Positions 52,302 through 62,210 of a stretch of 64,000 nt of DNA are shown in pieces. Made by a program: the position numbers and the translations under genes. The stretch's first letter is position 1, and each line of letters opens with the position of its first letter. This stretch comes from Actinokineospora baliensis (GTDB taxonomy: Bacteria > Actinomycetota > Actinomycetes > Mycobacteriales > Pseudonocardiaceae), in contig NZ_JAFBCK010000001.1 in NCBI RefSeq assembly GCF_016907695.1, positions 2,969,001 through 3,033,000 of the forward strand, written 5' to 3'. The notes beneath the pieces were generated by a model. That model was given only the letters and a program-made list of their open reading frames with translations, did no database searches and was not told the origin of the DNA.

Positions 52302-52310
52302 GGTCAGGGA

Positions 52311-54008
52311 CTACAGCCCGAGGTCGCCCTCGAAGGCGCCCTCTTCCAGGCGGTTCTTCACCGCGGACAGGAACCGGCCCGCGTCGGCGCCGTCGACGAG
52401 GCGGTGGTCGTAGGTGAGGGCGAGGTACACCATGGACCGGATGGCGATGGTGTCGTCGCCGACCGAGTCGGTCACGACCACCGGGCGCTTGACGACCAGG
52501 CCGACGCCCAGGATGGCGACCTGGGGCAGCTGGATGATCGGGGTGTCGAACAGCGCGCCCTGGCTGCCCAGGTTGGTCAGGTTGAACGTCGCGCCGAACA
52601 GTTCGTCCGGGGTGACCTTGTTGGCCCTGGTGCGCTCGGCGAGGTCGGCGATCTTGTGCGCCAGCCCGCTGATGCTCAGGTCGCCCGCGTCGCGGATGGC
52701 CGGGGTGAGCAGGCCGCGCTCGGTGTCCACCGCGATGCCCAGGTGCTCGGCGCCGTGGTAGGTGACCTCGTTGGTCTCGTCGTTGATCGAGGCGTTGAGC
52801 TTCGGGTGCTGCTTGAGCGCCTCGACCGCGGCCTTGGCGAAGAACGGCAGGAACGTCAGCTTGACGCCCTCGCGCTGCTCGAACGCCGACTTGGACTTGG
52901 CCCGCAGCTTGGCGATGCGGGTCACGTCGACCTCGATCACCTGGGTCAGCTGGGCCGCGGTCTGCAGCGACTCGACCATGCGCCGCGACACCGTCTGGCG
53001 CAGGCGCGACATCTTCTGCGTGGTGCCGCGCAGCGAGGCGTCCGCGCCGGGTGCCGGGGCCGACGACGGGGCCTTGGCGGCGGCCGGAGCGCTCGGCTGG
53101 GGGGCCGGGGCCTTCTTGGCCTCGGCGGCGGCGAGCACGTCCTGCTTGCGGATGCGGCCACCGACGCCGGTGCCCGCCAGGGCGCCCAGGTCGATGCCGT
53201 GCTCGGCGGCCAGCTTGCGCACCAGCGGGGTCACGTACGGCGAGCCGTTGGACTCCTGCGCGGGCGCCGGTGCCGAAACCGGGGCGGGGGCAGGCGCGGC
53301 CTTGGGTGCCTCCTGCTTCGGGGTCTCCTTGGGCGCCTCGGCCTTGGGGGCTTCCTGCTTGGGCGGCTCGGGGGCCGACTCCTGCGGCGCGGGCGCGCTG
53401 CCCGCCTCGCCGATCACCGCGAGCTTGCCGCCGACCTCGACCGTGGCGTCCTCACCGGCGCTGATCTCCAGCAGCGTGCCTGCGACCGGCGAGGGGATCT
53501 CGGTGTCGACCTTGTCGGTGGACACCTCCACCAGCGGCTCGTCGACCTCGACGGTGTCGCCGACCTGCTTGAGCCAGCGGGTGACGGTGCCCTCGGTGAC
53601 GCTCTCGCCCAGCGCGGGCATGGTCACGTCGGTGCCCTTGCCGCTGCCGCCCTTGGGCGCGTCCGCGGACGGCTCGGGGCGCGGAGCGGGGGCTTCCTCC
53701 TGCGCGGCGGGCTCCGGCTCGGCTTCGGGCTCGGCCTGTTCCTGGGCCCCGCTGTCGGCACCTGAGTCGGAGCCGTCGCCGATGATGGCCAGCTGCCCGC
53801 CGACCTCCACGGTCTCGTCCTCGGCGGCCACGATCTTCTGCAGCACGCCCGCGACGGGGGAGGGGATCTCGGTGTCGACCTTGTCGGTGGACACCTCCAC
53901 CAGCGCCTCGTCGACCTCGACGGTGTCGCCCTCCTGCTTGAGCCAGCGGGTGACGGTGCCCTCGGTGACGCTCTCACCGAGGGCGGGCATCTCAACGGAG
54001 AACGCCAT
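52311..54008 (-). CDS. sucB: Dihydrolipoamide acyltransferase (E2) of 2-oxoacid dehydrogenase complexes
   Basis: 565 aa, ATG at 54008 with GAGGAG upstream. Two lipoyl domains carry the lysines K43 and K166, each in [18 protein letters not shown], separated by an Ala/Pro/Glu-rich linker. Then comes the E3-binding domain ([19 protein letters not shown]) and the catalytic domain with [14 protein letters not shown] near the C-terminus (active-site His and Asp). In Actinomycetes this two-lipoyl E2 (DlaT) works with AceE, and with the fused 2-oxoglutarate E1. It is followed directly by lpd in the direction of transcription's origin (lpd is upstream, 66 bases). Fragments of its 3' end fill the downstream spacer. 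Confidence 0.95.
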   Translation of the reverse strand: MAFSVEMPALGESVTEGTVTRWLKQEGDTVEVDEALVEVSTDKVDTEIPSPVAGVLQKIVAAEDETVEVGGQLAIIGDGSDSGADSGAQEQAEPEAEPEPAAQEEAPAPRPEPSADAPKGGSGKGTDVTMPALGESVTEGTVTRWLKQVGDTVEVDEPLVEVSTDKVDTEIPSPVAGTLLEISAGEDATVEVGGKLAVIGEAGSAPAPQESAPEPPKQEAPKAEAPKETPKQEAPKAAPAPAPVSAPAPAQESNGSPYVTPLVRKLAAEHGIDLGALAGTGVGGRIRKQDVLAAAEAKKAPAPQPSAPAAAKAPSSAPAPGADASLRGTTQKMSRLRQTVSRRMVESLQTAAQLTQVIEVDVTRIAKLRAKSKSAFEQREGVKLTFLPFFAKAAVEALKQHPKLNASINDETNEVTYHGAEHLGIAVDTERGLLTPAIRDAGDLSISGLAHKIADLAERTRANKVTPDELFGATFNLTNLGSQGALFDTPIIQLPQVAILGVGLVVKRPVVVTDSVGDDTIAIRSMVYLALTYDHRLVDGADAGRFLSAVKNRLEEGAFEGDLGL

Positions 54009-54074
54009 GGTTGTTCAGACTCCTCGTGCTTGCTGCTTGGCTGACGGGTGGGTTGGGGCTGGGCCGTCCACGCC

Positions 54075-55445
54075 TCAGCCGTGCACGTGCAGTGGCTTGC
54101 CCGCGAGGGCGAGGAACGCCTCGCCGAGGGACTCGTTCTGGGTGGGGTGGGCGTGCACCAGCGGGGCGACGTCCTCCGGGGTGGCCTCCCAGCTGTAGAT
54201 CAGCTGCGCCTCGCCGATGAGCTCGCCGACCCGCTCGCCGACCAGGGTGATCCCGACCACCGGGCCCTCGGGCGAGCGGACCAGCTTCACGCCGCCGCTG
54301 GTCTTGAGGATCTGGCTCTTGCCGTTGCCAGACAGCGCGTACACCAGGGTCTCGGCCGAGCCGTACTTCTCCTTGGCCTGCGCCTCGGTCAGGCCGACGG
54401 AGGCGACCTCGGGCTTGCAGTAGGTGACCCGGGGGATACCGGCCTCGTCGATCACCTTCGGGCTCTGGCCCGCGATGTCCTCGGCGATGAAGATGCCCTG
54501 CTGGAAGCCGCGGTGCGCCAGCTGCAGTCCGGGCACCAGGTCGCCGACGGCGTAGACGCCGGGCAGGTTGGTGCGCAGCCGCTCGTCGGTGAGCACGAAG
54601 CCGCGGTCCATCGACAGGCCCGCCTCCTCGAAGCCGTGGCCCGCGCTGTTGGGGCCGCGGCCGACCGCGACCAGCAGCAGGTCGGCCTCCAGGCTCTCGC
54701 CCGACTCGAGGTTGACCACGACACCGGTGTCGTCCTGGGTGGCGCCGGTGAACCGGACCCCGGTCTTGAACTTGATCCCGCGCTTGCGGAACGCGCGCTC
54801 CAGCTGCTTGGACGCCCACTCGTCCTCGGCGGGCACCAGCCGGGGCAGCGCCTCGACGATGGTCACCTCGGCGCCGAAGGAGCGCCACACGCTGGCGAAC
54901 TCCACGCCGATCACGCCGCCGCCGAGCACGACGACCTTCTGCGGCACGTAGTCCAGGTTCAGCGCCTGGTCGCTGGTGATGATCCGGCCGCCGATCTCCA
55001 GGCCGGGCAGCGAGCGCGCGAAGGACCCGGTGGCGAGCACCACGTTCTTGCCGGTGTAGCGGGTGCCGTCGACCTCGACGGAGTTCGGGCCGACGAACCG
55101 CCCGGTGCCCTCGACGACGGTCACCTTATTCGCTTTAAAGAGACCCTGGAGTCCCTTGTACAGCCCGGCGACGACACCGTCCTTGTAGGAGTTGACGCCG
55201 TGGATGTCGATGCCCTCCAGCGACGACTTCACGCCGAACTGGTCGCCCTCGCGCGCGTTGTCGGCGACCTCCGCGGCGTGCAGCAGCGCCTTGGTGGGGA
55301 TGCAGCCGCGGTGCAAGCAGGTGCCCCCGACCTTGTCCTTCTCCACCAGGATGACGGAGAGTCCGAGCTCAGCGGCGCGGAACGCGCAGGCGTAGCCACC
55401 GGACCCGCCACCCAGGATCACAAGGTCAGCGGAGGTGTCAGTCAC
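54075..55445 (-). CDS. lpdA: Dihydrolipoamide dehydrogenase (E3)
   Basis: 456 aa; GTG at 55445 with GAGGAG upstream. FAD loop LGGGSGGYACAFRAAELG, redox-active C43 and C48 in GGTCLHRGCIP, NAD loop VLGGGVIGVEFASV and the C-terminal HAHPTQNE with the catalytic His-Glu pair. It reoxidises the dihydrolipoyl groups of E2 and passes electrons to NAD+. Upstream partner of sucB in one operon. Confidence 0.97.
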   Translation of the reverse strand: MTDTSADLVILGGGSGGYACAFRAAELGLSVILVEKDKVGGTCLHRGCIPTKALLHAAEVADNAREGDQFGVKSSLEGIDIHGVNSYKDGVVAGLYKGLQGLFKANKVTVVEGTGRFVGPNSVEVDGTRYTGKNVVLATGSFARSLPGLEIGGRIITSDQALNLDYVPQKVVVLGGGVIGVEFASVWRSFGAEVTIVEALPRLVPAEDEWASKQLERAFRKRGIKFKTGVRFTGATQDDTGVVVNLESGESLEADLLLVAVGRGPNSAGHGFEEAGLSMDRGFVLTDERLRTNLPGVYAVGDLVPGLQLAHRGFQQGIFIAEDIAGQSPKVIDEAGIPRVTYCKPEVASVGLTEAQAKEKYGSAETLVYALSGNGKSQILKTSGGVKLVRSPEGPVVGITLVGERVGELIGEAQLIYSWEATPEDVAPLVHAHPTQNESLGEAFLALAGKPLHVHG

Positions 55446-55655
55446 GGGATCTCCTCGACGAACGACAGCGACAAAAGTGCCGGTGCGTGGCGCGGTCGCG
55501 GACCCCACCAGCCACCACAAGACATCTTGTCACTACGCGAGGCACGCCTGCGAGGTGGCCGGGGTGTCCTGACCCCCTGTTCGGGTTACTCACCGGTACC
55601 CCGATCGGGGTCGGGGACAATGGGGGTGGCGGACCGGATATCGGAGGTGGCACAG

Positions 55656-55982
55656 GTGGGTCTGTTCGACTCGCTACGCAGGAAGCAGAAGCCGGGTGTG
55701 CTGCGCTCGGCGACCAAGCAGGACACCAGTCACCTGGACGAGTGGGCTGGTAGCAGGCACGGAGTGGAGGCCTACGTCGAACCGAGGACGAACGTGACGG
55801 ACACGACTGTGGTCCTCGTCGCCCACGACGGCGAGTGGACCCGCCGCCGCATCACCGACTTCGACGCGGCGATGGACTTCGGCAAGAAGCGCGGCATCCC
55901 GGTCTACGAGGTCGCCAGGGTCGGCTACCCGAAGCGGATGCGCGACTACATGGCGCGGCAGAAGCGGGAGGGCAAAGGCTGA
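55656..55982 (+). CDS. Small conserved actinobacterial protein
   Basis: 108 aa; GTG at 55656 with GGAGGTGG upstream. Begins VGLFDSLRRKQKPGVLRSAT, has TTVVLVAHDGEWTRRRI and ends in a basic YPKRMRDYMARQKREGKG. It is conserved next to lpd and pepA in several Actinomycetes, as far as I recall, and has no established role; no membrane segment is present. Confidence 0.75.
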   Translation: MGLFDSLRRKQKPGVLRSATKQDTSHLDEWAGSRHGVEAYVEPRTNVTDTTVVLVAHDGEWTRRRITDFDAAMDFGKKRGIPVYEVARVGYPKRMRDYMARQKREGKG

Positions 55983-56011
55983 GGGCGGGGTGCTGACCGC
56001 ACCCCGCCCTC
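55981..56011. terminator. Bidirectional terminator between the small gene and pepA
   Basis: GAGGGCGGGGTGC pairs with GCACCCCGCCCTC (13 bases, loop TGACC). It begins at the TGA of the plus-strand gene and ends 19 bases before the pepA stop. Confidence 0.8.
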
Positions 56012-56030
56012 AGCCCTGCTCGGTCCCAGG

Positions 56031-57527
56031 TCAGCCGTTCTCGGCGATGTCGGCGAGAACGGCGGCGATGGTGCGCACCGGGACGCCGGTTCCGCCCTTG
56101 TGCGTGTAGCCGTAGGGGCCGCCCATGTTGTACGACGGGCCCGCGATGTCGATGTGGGCCCAGGGGAGGTCCTCGGGGACGAACTCGCCGAGGAAGATGC
56201 CCGCGGCGAGCATGCCGCCCCAGCGGTGCCCGGTGACGTTGGCCAGGTCGGCGAGGCGGGAGTCGAGGTCGGCGCGCAGTTCCTCCGGCAGCGGCATCGC
56301 CCAGCCGCCTTCGCCGGTGGCCCTGGCGATCTGGGCGACGCGGTCGCGGAACTCGTCGGAGCCCATGACGCCCGCGGTGCGGTTGCCCAGCGAGATCGGC
56401 TGCGCCCCGGTCAGCGTGGAGGTCTCGATCAGGTAGTCCGGGTTGTCCTCGCCCGCCCGCACGATCGCGTCGGCCAGGATCAGGCGGCCCTCGGCGTCGG
56501 TGTTGAGCACCTCGACGGTCTTGCCGCCGTACATGGTGAGCACGTCGCCGGGGCGGTAGGCGTCGCCGGAGGGCATGTTCTCGGCCATCGGCACGGTGGC
56601 GGTGATGTGCAGCGGGTACTTGAGCTTCGCGGCGAGCACGATGCTGGCGATGACCGCCGCCGCGCCGCCCATGTCGGAGCTCATGACCTCCATGTTGGGC
56701 GCGGGCTTGATCGAGATGCCGCCGGTGTCGAAGGTGATGCCCTTGCCGATCAGGGCGACCTTCTTGCGCGCCTTGGGGCCCTTGTAGGTGATCCGCACCA
56801 GCCGCGGCTGGCGGGTCGAGCCGCCGCCGACGCCGAGGATGCCGCCGAAGCCGCCCTTGCGCAGCGCCTTCTCGTCGAGCACCTCGACCTCGAGGCCGTT
56901 CTCCTTGGCCAGCGCGGCGGCGCGCTCGGCGAAGGACGCCGGGAACAGGTCGTTGGGCGGGGTGTTGACCAGGTCGCGGGTCGTGGCGACGGCCTCGGCG
57001 ATCGCGGTGGCCGCCTTCAGCGTGGCGCGGTGCTCCTTGGTGCTGCCCTCGGCGGGCGCGGCGAAGTCCACCTTCGCCAGCTCGCCGCCGCCCGCGTCGG
57101 ACTTGTAGGCGGAGAAGGAGTACGCGCCGAGCAGGGTGCCCTCGACGGCGGCCTGCAGGTCCACAGTGGACAGCGTGCTGGCCAGGTGCTTGCTCGCGGC
57201 GAGCGCGCGGGCGGCGGCACCGGAGGCGCGGCGCACCTGCTCGGCGGACACGCCGCCGTCGGCGTCGGGCCTGCCGAGACCGGCGGCCACGACCAGGCGC
57301 GCCTTGAGCTTGCCCAGCGTCGGGACCTTGATGACCTCGTCGGCCTTGCCGGTCGCGCCGAGCGCGCCGAGCACCTCGGCCAGGGTCCCCCCGAACGCCG
57401 CGTCCACCGCGTCGGCGCCCGCCGCCAGCGCGGCACCGGAGCCGTTCTGGACGGTGCCGACCACGATGGCGTCGACGGGGGCCTCGGATACCGGCGTGGT
57501 GGCCAGGGCCAACTTGGGGGCGGTCAC
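56031..57527 (-). CDS. pepA: Leucyl aminopeptidase (M17)
   Basis: 498 aa; GTG at 57527 with GAGGAG nine bases upstream. The C-terminal catalytic domain carries the two-zinc site: [19 protein letters not shown], the SDMGGAAAV segment and the family signature NTDAEGRL, plus the ALIGKGI lysine. The N-terminal domain is of normal length. It removes N-terminal residues from peptides in the cytoplasm. The mycobacterial PepB lies in the same neighbourhood. Confidence 0.94.
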   Translation of the reverse strand: MTAPKLALATTPVSEAPVDAIVVGTVQNGSGAALAAGADAVDAAFGGTLAEVLGALGATGKADEVIKVPTLGKLKARLVVAAGLGRPDADGGVSAEQVRRASGAAARALAASKHLASTLSTVDLQAAVEGTLLGAYSFSAYKSDAGGGELAKVDFAAPAEGSTKEHRATLKAATAIAEAVATTRDLVNTPPNDLFPASFAERAAALAKENGLEVEVLDEKALRKGGFGGILGVGGGSTRQPRLVRITYKGPKARKKVALIGKGITFDTGGISIKPAPNMEVMSSDMGGAAAVIASIVLAAKLKYPLHITATVPMAENMPSGDAYRPGDVLTMYGGKTVEVLNTDAEGRLILADAIVRAGEDNPDYLIETSTLTGAQPISLGNRTAGVMGSDEFRDRVAQIARATGEGGWAMPLPEELRADLDSRLADLANVTGHRWGGMLAAGIFLGEFVPEDLPWAHIDIAGPSYNMGGPYGYTHKGGTGVPVRTIAAVLADIAENG

Positions 57528-57706
57528 AGGCGTGCTCCTCGGATGTCGCTCGGGGGTGACCCGGCCGCCGAAGTCCTCGTGGGACCGGCGCGGACCTGGT
57601 CGGGGGGCCCTGATGGCCGGGTAATGACGCATGCTAACGAGTTGGTCGCGGCTTTCAACCAGTGGCCGGATGGAGAAAGCGGTACCGGTCTGGCACGGTT
57701 GTGCCC

Positions 57707-58909
57707 GTGACAGCGATGGGACAGGCCCGCGGTACCGCCTGGGCTAGGGTGCCCGCCGCCTCGGCGGTGGCGCTGGGCGCGGGAGCCCTGCTGACCAGCG
57801 GGCCCGCCGCCGCTGCCGCCGGGTGGTGGTCGGTGGCCGGGTTGGCGCTGGCCGGGCTTGTGGCCCTGCTGACCGCGGTGTCGCTGGCCGATCTTGCCGC
57901 TCAGTCTTGTCTCACCGGCGTTTCCGCGCATGTCAGAACCCGGCTGGGTGTGCTGCCCGGTCGGCTCGCGGGTGTGCTGGACGTCGGCGGGCGGGTGGTC
58001 GGGGCGGCGGCCGTGGCAGGCGCCGCGGGCGCTTACTTGTGGCCCGCGCAGCCGAAAGCGGCGGCGATCGGGGTGCTCGTCGGGGTGGCCGGACTCGCCG
58101 TCGGCCGGGTGTACTTCGCCGGGCCGTCGCGGTGGGTAATCGTCGGTGTGACGATGGTCACTGTCGCCGTGTTCGTGACAACCGGGCTGGCCATCGAGCC
58201 CGTCCGCCAGGCCGTCGACGCGGCCGCGGGCACCCCCGGTGTCGACGACCCGACCGGGATCCTCGCGGCCGCGGGCGTGTTCTTCTTCGGATTCCTCGGC
58301 GTGGAGCGGGCTACCGGGCCGAGGGCCAGGGTCGGGCTGATCACCGTCCTGCTCGTCACCGGCGCGTACCTGCTGGTGTTCGTCGCCGCGATCCGGCAGC
58401 TCGGCGGTCCCAGGCTCGCCCTGTCACCCACTCCGCTGCGTGACGCGCTGGCCGCCGCCGACGGTGCCGCGATCGACCCGATGCTGACCCTCGGCCTGGC
58501 TGTCGGGGCGCTGCTCGCCGTGCGCTCGCTGCTCGCGGGCGCGGCCGCCGGGCTGGCCGACCTCACCGAGGCGGGGGAGTTGCCCGCAGCGGCGACGACC
58601 CACCGGCACCTGATCACCGCCGTCGCCGCCGCGGCGGTTGCCCTGATGGTCGACCCGACCACGGCGCTGGCCATCGCGGCGACGCTCCTGCTCGGGTCGG
58701 CGGCGTTCGTCAACTCCGCCGCGCGCACCCTCTGCCGGGACCAGCGTTCGTCCTGGGTGCCCACCGGGTGCTGCGGTCTCGCGCTCAGCGTCGTGGTCGG
58801 TGTCAACATCTCGACCGGCTCGTTGCTGGCCGCCCTCGTGGTCCTCGGGGTGGGGACCGGACTGTGTACGTTGCGTGTCCGGCGGGCACGTTCGGACACT
58901 GCCGGGTGA
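57707..58909 (+). CDS. APC-superfamily amino-acid permease-like membrane protein
   Basis: 400 aa from GTG at 57707; GTG at 57701 is equally possible. About 11-12 hydrophobic helices. [21 protein letters not shown] and [15 protein letters not shown] are loosely like amino-acid permease helices 2-3 and 6, but the classic GXG entry motif of helix 1 is weak, so the family call is tentative. It is divergent from pepA (180 bases) and 75 bases upstream of ilvE in the same direction, which would fit branched-chain amino-acid movement (inference). Confidence 0.6.
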   Translation: MTAMGQARGTAWARVPAASAVALGAGALLTSGPAAAAAGWWSVAGLALAGLVALLTAVSLADLAAQSCLTGVSAHVRTRLGVLPGRLAGVLDVGGRVVGAAAVAGAAGAYLWPAQPKAAAIGVLVGVAGLAVGRVYFAGPSRWVIVGVTMVTVAVFVTTGLAIEPVRQAVDAAAGTPGVDDPTGILAAAGVFFFGFLGVERATGPRARVGLITVLLVTGAYLLVFVAAIRQLGGPRLALSPTPLRDALAAADGAAIDPMLTLGLAVGALLAVRSLLAGAAAGLADLTEAGELPAAATTHRHLITAVAAAAVALMVDPTTALAIAATLLLGSAAFVNSAARTLCRDQRSSWVPTGCCGLALSVVVGVNISTGSLLAALVVLGVGTGLCTLRVRRARSDTAG

Positions 58910-58984
58910 CCTCTGGGTAGTCGGACGTCCGAGTGTCGGGATAGCCGGTTTTCCCCCTGCTCATCAGCGGATACTGTGCCTCGT

Positions 58985-60085
58985 ATGACGCCTACGCTGC
59001 CGTTCACGCGGACCCCGAACCCAAGCCCGGCGACCCCGGAGCGGGTTGCGGAGGTACTCGCCAGGCCGGGCTTCGGGCAGTTCTTCACCGACCACATGGT
59101 GACCATCACCCACACCCGCGACCAGGGGTGGCACGACGCCGGGGTCGAGCCGTACCGGCCGATCACCCTGGACCCGTCGGCGATGGTGCTGCACTACGGA
59201 CAGGCGATCTTCGAAGGGCTCAAGGCCTACCGGCAGCCCGACGGCACGATCGCCTCCTTCCGGCCCGAGGCCAACGCCGCCCGGTTCAACTCCTCCGCCC
59301 GCCGCCTGGCGATGCCCGAGCTGCCCGAGGACCTGTTCCTCGAGTCGCTGCGCGAGCTCGTCGCCGCCGACGCCCGCTGGGTGCCCGAGCAGGCCGAGGA
59401 GTCGCTGTACCTGCGGCCGTTCATGATCTCCACGGAGGCCGCGCTCGGGGTGCGCCCCTCCAGCGAGTACCTGTACGTGGCCATCGCCTCCCCGGCGGGC
59501 GCCTACTTCGCGGGCGGCATCAAGCCGGTCACGGTGTGGCTGTCCACCGAGTACGTGCGCGCCTCGCCCGGCGGCACCGGCGCGGCCAAGTTCGCCGGCA
59601 ACTACGCCGCGTCCCTGGTCGCCCAGGCGCAGGCGGCGGAGAAGGGCTGCGACCAGGTCGTGTGGCTCGACGCCGTCGAGCGCCGCTGGGTCGAGGAGAT
59701 GGGCGGCATGAACCTGTTCTTCGTGCTGGGTTCCGGCGCCGACGCCAGGGTGGTGACCCCGGAGCTCTCCGGTGCGCTGCTGCCCGGCATCACCCGCGAC
59801 TCGCTGCTGACCCTGGCCGCCGACCTGGGCTACGGGGTCGAGGAGCGGCGCATCTCCACCGAGGAGTGGGAGAAGAAGGCCGAGTCCGGTGAGCTGACCG
59901 AGGTGTTCGCCTGCGGCACGGCCGCGGTGATCACCCCCGTCGGCCACGTCAAGCACGCCGAGGGCGACTTCGCCATCAGCGGCGGCGAGACCGGCTCGGT
60001 CACCACGCAGTTGCGCGAGACCCTGACCCGGTTGCAGCGCGGCGAGACCGCCGACACCCGGGGCTGGCTGACCACCCTGGCCTGA
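58985..60085 (+). CDS. ilvE: Branched-chain amino-acid aminotransferase
   Basis: 366 aa; ATG at 58985. The PLP lysine is K202 in [14 protein letters not shown]. The actinobacterial IlvE core is present: [40 protein letters not shown] and [11 protein letters not shown]. It interconverts Leu, Ile and Val with their 2-oxoacids and supplies primers for branched fatty acids. TACTGT at 58972-58977 is placed to start transcription within a base of the ATG, suggesting a leaderless message. Confidence 0.95.
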   Translation: MTPTLPFTRTPNPSPATPERVAEVLARPGFGQFFTDHMVTITHTRDQGWHDAGVEPYRPITLDPSAMVLHYGQAIFEGLKAYRQPDGTIASFRPEANAARFNSSARRLAMPELPEDLFLESLRELVAADARWVPEQAEESLYLRPFMISTEAALGVRPSSEYLYVAIASPAGAYFAGGIKPVTVWLSTEYVRASPGGTGAAKFAGNYAASLVAQAQAAEKGCDQVVWLDAVERRWVEEMGGMNLFFVLGSGADARVVTPELSGALLPGITRDSLLTLAADLGYGVEERRISTEEWEKKAESGELTEVFACGTAAVITPVGHVKHAEGDFAISGGETGSVTTQLRETLTRLQRGETADTRGWLTTLA

Positions 60086-60090
60086 GGCGG

Positions 60091-60119
60091 AACGCGCCCC
60101 TCCGCCGGAGGGGCGCGTT
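60091..60119. terminator. Bidirectional terminator between ilvE and cobT
   Basis: AACGCGCCCCTCC pairs with GGAGGGGCGCGTT (13 bases, loop GCC), five bases after ilvE and seven before the cobT stop. Confidence 0.85.
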
Positions 60120-60125
60120 TCCCCC

Positions 60126-61226
60126 TTACCGCCAGCCGCCGTTGCGGCCGTTGACGTCGACGGCGGCTGGCAGGCGGATGTCGCCTTCGGTGACGCCCGC
60201 GCCCTCGAAGGTCGCCATCTCCCCGAGCACCCTGGCCGCCATGGTCACCAGCGGCAGCGCGGCGACGGCTCCGGTGCCCTCGCCCAGGCGCAGGTCCAGG
60301 TCCAGGATCGGCGTCAGGTCGAGCTGCTCCAGCACGAGCGCGTGCGCGGGCTCGACCGACTTGTGGCCAGCCACCCACCACTCCGACGCACCGGGCGCCA
60401 ACTCCTCGGCCACCAGCGCGGCGGCCCCGCTGACCAGGCCGTCGAGGATCACCGGGGTCTTGCGGACCGCCGCCTGGGCCAGGAACGCGGCCATCGCGGC
60501 GATGTCGGCGCCGCCGACCGTGCGCAGCAGCGCCACCGGGTTCGCGCTGACCCGCCGCGCGCGGCGCAGCCCGTCGCGGACCGCCACGGCCTTGCGCATC
60601 CAGGTCTGGTCGTCGATGCCGGTGCCCCTGCCGACCACGGCCACCGGCTCCGCGCCTGCCAGCGCGGCGATGATGATCGACGCCGGGGTGGTGTTCGCGA
60701 TCCCCATGTCGCCCGCGACCAGCAGGTCCGCGCCGCCGTCGACCTCCTCGTCGGCGATGGCCCTGCCCGCGGCGATCGCGTCGTAGACCTCGTTGTCGGT
60801 CAGCGCGTCGGTCCGGTCGATCGACCCGGACGAGCGGCGGACCTTGTGCGCGGTCACCTGCTCGGGGAACTCCGCGTCGGTGTCCACCCCCAGGTCCAGC
60901 ACCCGCACGGTCGCGCCCGCGACGGCGGCCAGCACGTTGATCGCGGCGCCGCCGGTGAGGAAGTTGGCCACCATCTGCCCGGTCACCTCGGCCGGGAACG
61001 CCGACACCCCGTGCGCGGCGACCCCGTGGTCCCCGGCGAAGACGACGACCCGCGGCCTGGCGAACGGCTTGGGCGGGCACTGCCCCTGGCACGCCGCGAC
61101 CCAGACGCCCAGCTCCTCCAGCCGCCCCAGCGACCCGGCGGGCTTGGTGAGCGTCAAGTGGCGCGCCACAGCCTCCCGGTGCGCCTGGGCGTCCGGGGTC
61201 GGGATGTGGGGGAACTCGGTGCTCAC
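60126..61226 (-). CDS. cobT: Nicotinate-nucleotide--dimethylbenzimidazole phosphoribosyltransferase
   Basis: 366 aa; GTG at 61226 with GGAGG upstream. Family features: [43 protein letters not shown], and the catalytic glutamate in [14 protein letters not shown] near residue 326. It joins dimethylbenzimidazole to ribose phosphate for the lower ligand of cobalamin. No other cob genes are visible in the window, although cobS often lies nearby in relatives. Confidence 0.94.
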   Translation of the reverse strand: MSTEFPHIPTPDAQAHREAVARHLTLTKPAGSLGRLEELGVWVAACQGQCPPKPFARPRVVVFAGDHGVAAHGVSAFPAEVTGQMVANFLTGGAAINVLAAVAGATVRVLDLGVDTDAEFPEQVTAHKVRRSSGSIDRTDALTDNEVYDAIAAGRAIADEEVDGGADLLVAGDMGIANTTPASIIIAALAGAEPVAVVGRGTGIDDQTWMRKAVAVRDGLRRARRVSANPVALLRTVGGADIAAMAAFLAQAAVRKTPVILDGLVSGAAALVAEELAPGASEWWVAGHKSVEPAHALVLEQLDLTPILDLDLRLGEGTGAVAALPLVTMAARVLGEMATFEGAGVTEGDIRLPAAVDVNGRNGGWR

Positions 61227-61300
61227 CTGCTACCTCCGTGGTTGAGGGCCGTGCCGGTGCAGAGCCTGCCAGAGCGGACCGCGCCGACCACAGCCTGGGC

Positions 61301-61306
61301 TACCGT
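61301..61306 (+). promoter_or_regulatory. -10 box of a leaderless promoter
   Basis: TACCGT ends seven bases before the GTG at 61313, so the message should begin at the start codon; no ribosome site is seen. Confidence 0.5.
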
Positions 61307-61312
61307 GGTCGG

Positions 61313-61513
61313 GTGAGGTTCCACTGGCGCTACGAGGACAATTCGGGCGGTCCGGTCGCCGGACCCGATCTCGACTTCACCGACCAGGACGCCGCGGAGG
61401 CGTGGTTCGGCGACGCCTGGCCCACCCTGCTGGCGGCGGGCGTGGAGCAGGTCGTGCTGCTGGGGGACGGGGAAGAGGTCTACGGCCCGATGAGCCTGCG
61501 CCCACCCGCGTGA
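61313..61513 (+). CDS. Small conserved actinobacterial protein
   Basis: 66 aa, acidic: VRFHWRYEDNSGGPVAGPDL, then EAWFGDAWPTLLAAGVEQVV and a GPMSLRP end. I recognise the type as widespread in Actinomycetes but no function is known. The leaderless start is supported by the -10 box. It overlaps the next gene by a GTGA. Confidence 0.75.
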   Translation: MRFHWRYEDNSGGPVAGPDLDFTDQDAAEAWFGDAWPTLLAAGVEQVVLLGDGEEVYGPMSLRPPA

Positions 61514-62157
61514 GCACCACGACGGCGTCCGACCTGCTGCGCCACCTCGCCGAGGTGGCCGCCCGTCAACCCGAACCGCCAGGCGCCGGTCTATACCACT
61601 ACGTGCACACCGCGGGCGCGTACCTGCGGACGGTTCGCCGGGTGGGCGGCGAGATCACCGGCAGCGTCGAACGGATGCAGCGGCGGCAGTGGATCGCCCC
61701 CGACGGATCCGGACGCCTGCTGGTCACCTTGGACGGGGAGGCGATCCAGCCCTCCGGTGACTACGCGCCAGGCAGGTTGGCGGCGGTCTTCATCACCACG
61801 GCCGATCCCACTGCCGTCGAGGCGGAACTGCGCGAGCGCAATCCTTCGGGCGACACCGCGGTCGCGGTCAAGGTTTTCGCCGACATCTGGAAGAACCAAG
61901 TCGTGCCGCCCGCACTGCAGAGCGTGCTTTTGCGGCACCTCGCCGAATACCCGGACCTGGAAAGCGCCGATTCCGCGGTGTGGCACACCGGCAAGGAACG
62001 GCGCACCCTCGTTTTCGATCACGCCACCGGCGCAGTAGTCGGCGAAGACGTGACAGCGCTGGAAGGCGCCAAAGTCCCCATCCCCACCCCGGCGAGCATC
62101 AGCGCCACCGAGTGGCTGCACTCCGGGTACACCGCCACCACCGAGCCGCCCGCCTAG
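61510..62157 (+). CDS. Hypothetical protein, CU044_5270-like
   Basis: 215 aa; GTG start inside the stop of the previous gene. LYHYVHTAGAYLRTVRRVGG followed by MQRRQWIAPDGSGRLL resembles the repeated core of actinobacterial CU044_5270 proteins, which are usually longer, membrane-anchored and linked to sigma factors. Here the N-terminal membrane helix is missing and no sigma gene is next to it. Soluble, function unknown. Confidence 0.65.
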   Translation: MSTTTASDLLRHLAEVAARQPEPPGAGLYHYVHTAGAYLRTVRRVGGEITGSVERMQRRQWIAPDGSGRLLVTLDGEAIQPSGDYAPGRLAAVFITTADPTAVEAELRERNPSGDTAVAVKVFADIWKNQVVPPALQSVLLRHLAEYPDLESADSAVWHTGKERRTLVFDHATGAVVGEDVTALEGAKVPIPTPASISATEWLHSGYTATTEPPA

Positions 62158-62166
62158 CGGACACAC

Positions 62167-62202
62167 CGCGGCGCGGCGACCCGGGAGGGCCACCGCGCCG
62201 CG
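62167..62202. terminator. Terminator hairpin between 62157 and the secreted-protein gene
   Basis: CGCGGCGCGG pairs with CCGCGCCGCG over 10 bases with a 16-base loop, between two convergent genes. Confidence 0.6.
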
Positions 62203-62210
62203 CGCACACC

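Noticed and set aside
54048..55982. A 644-codon plus-strand frame ending in the small gene at 55656-55982
   Set aside because: Nearly all of it is antisense to lpd; only the last 108 codons, after a proper ribosome site, look like protein.
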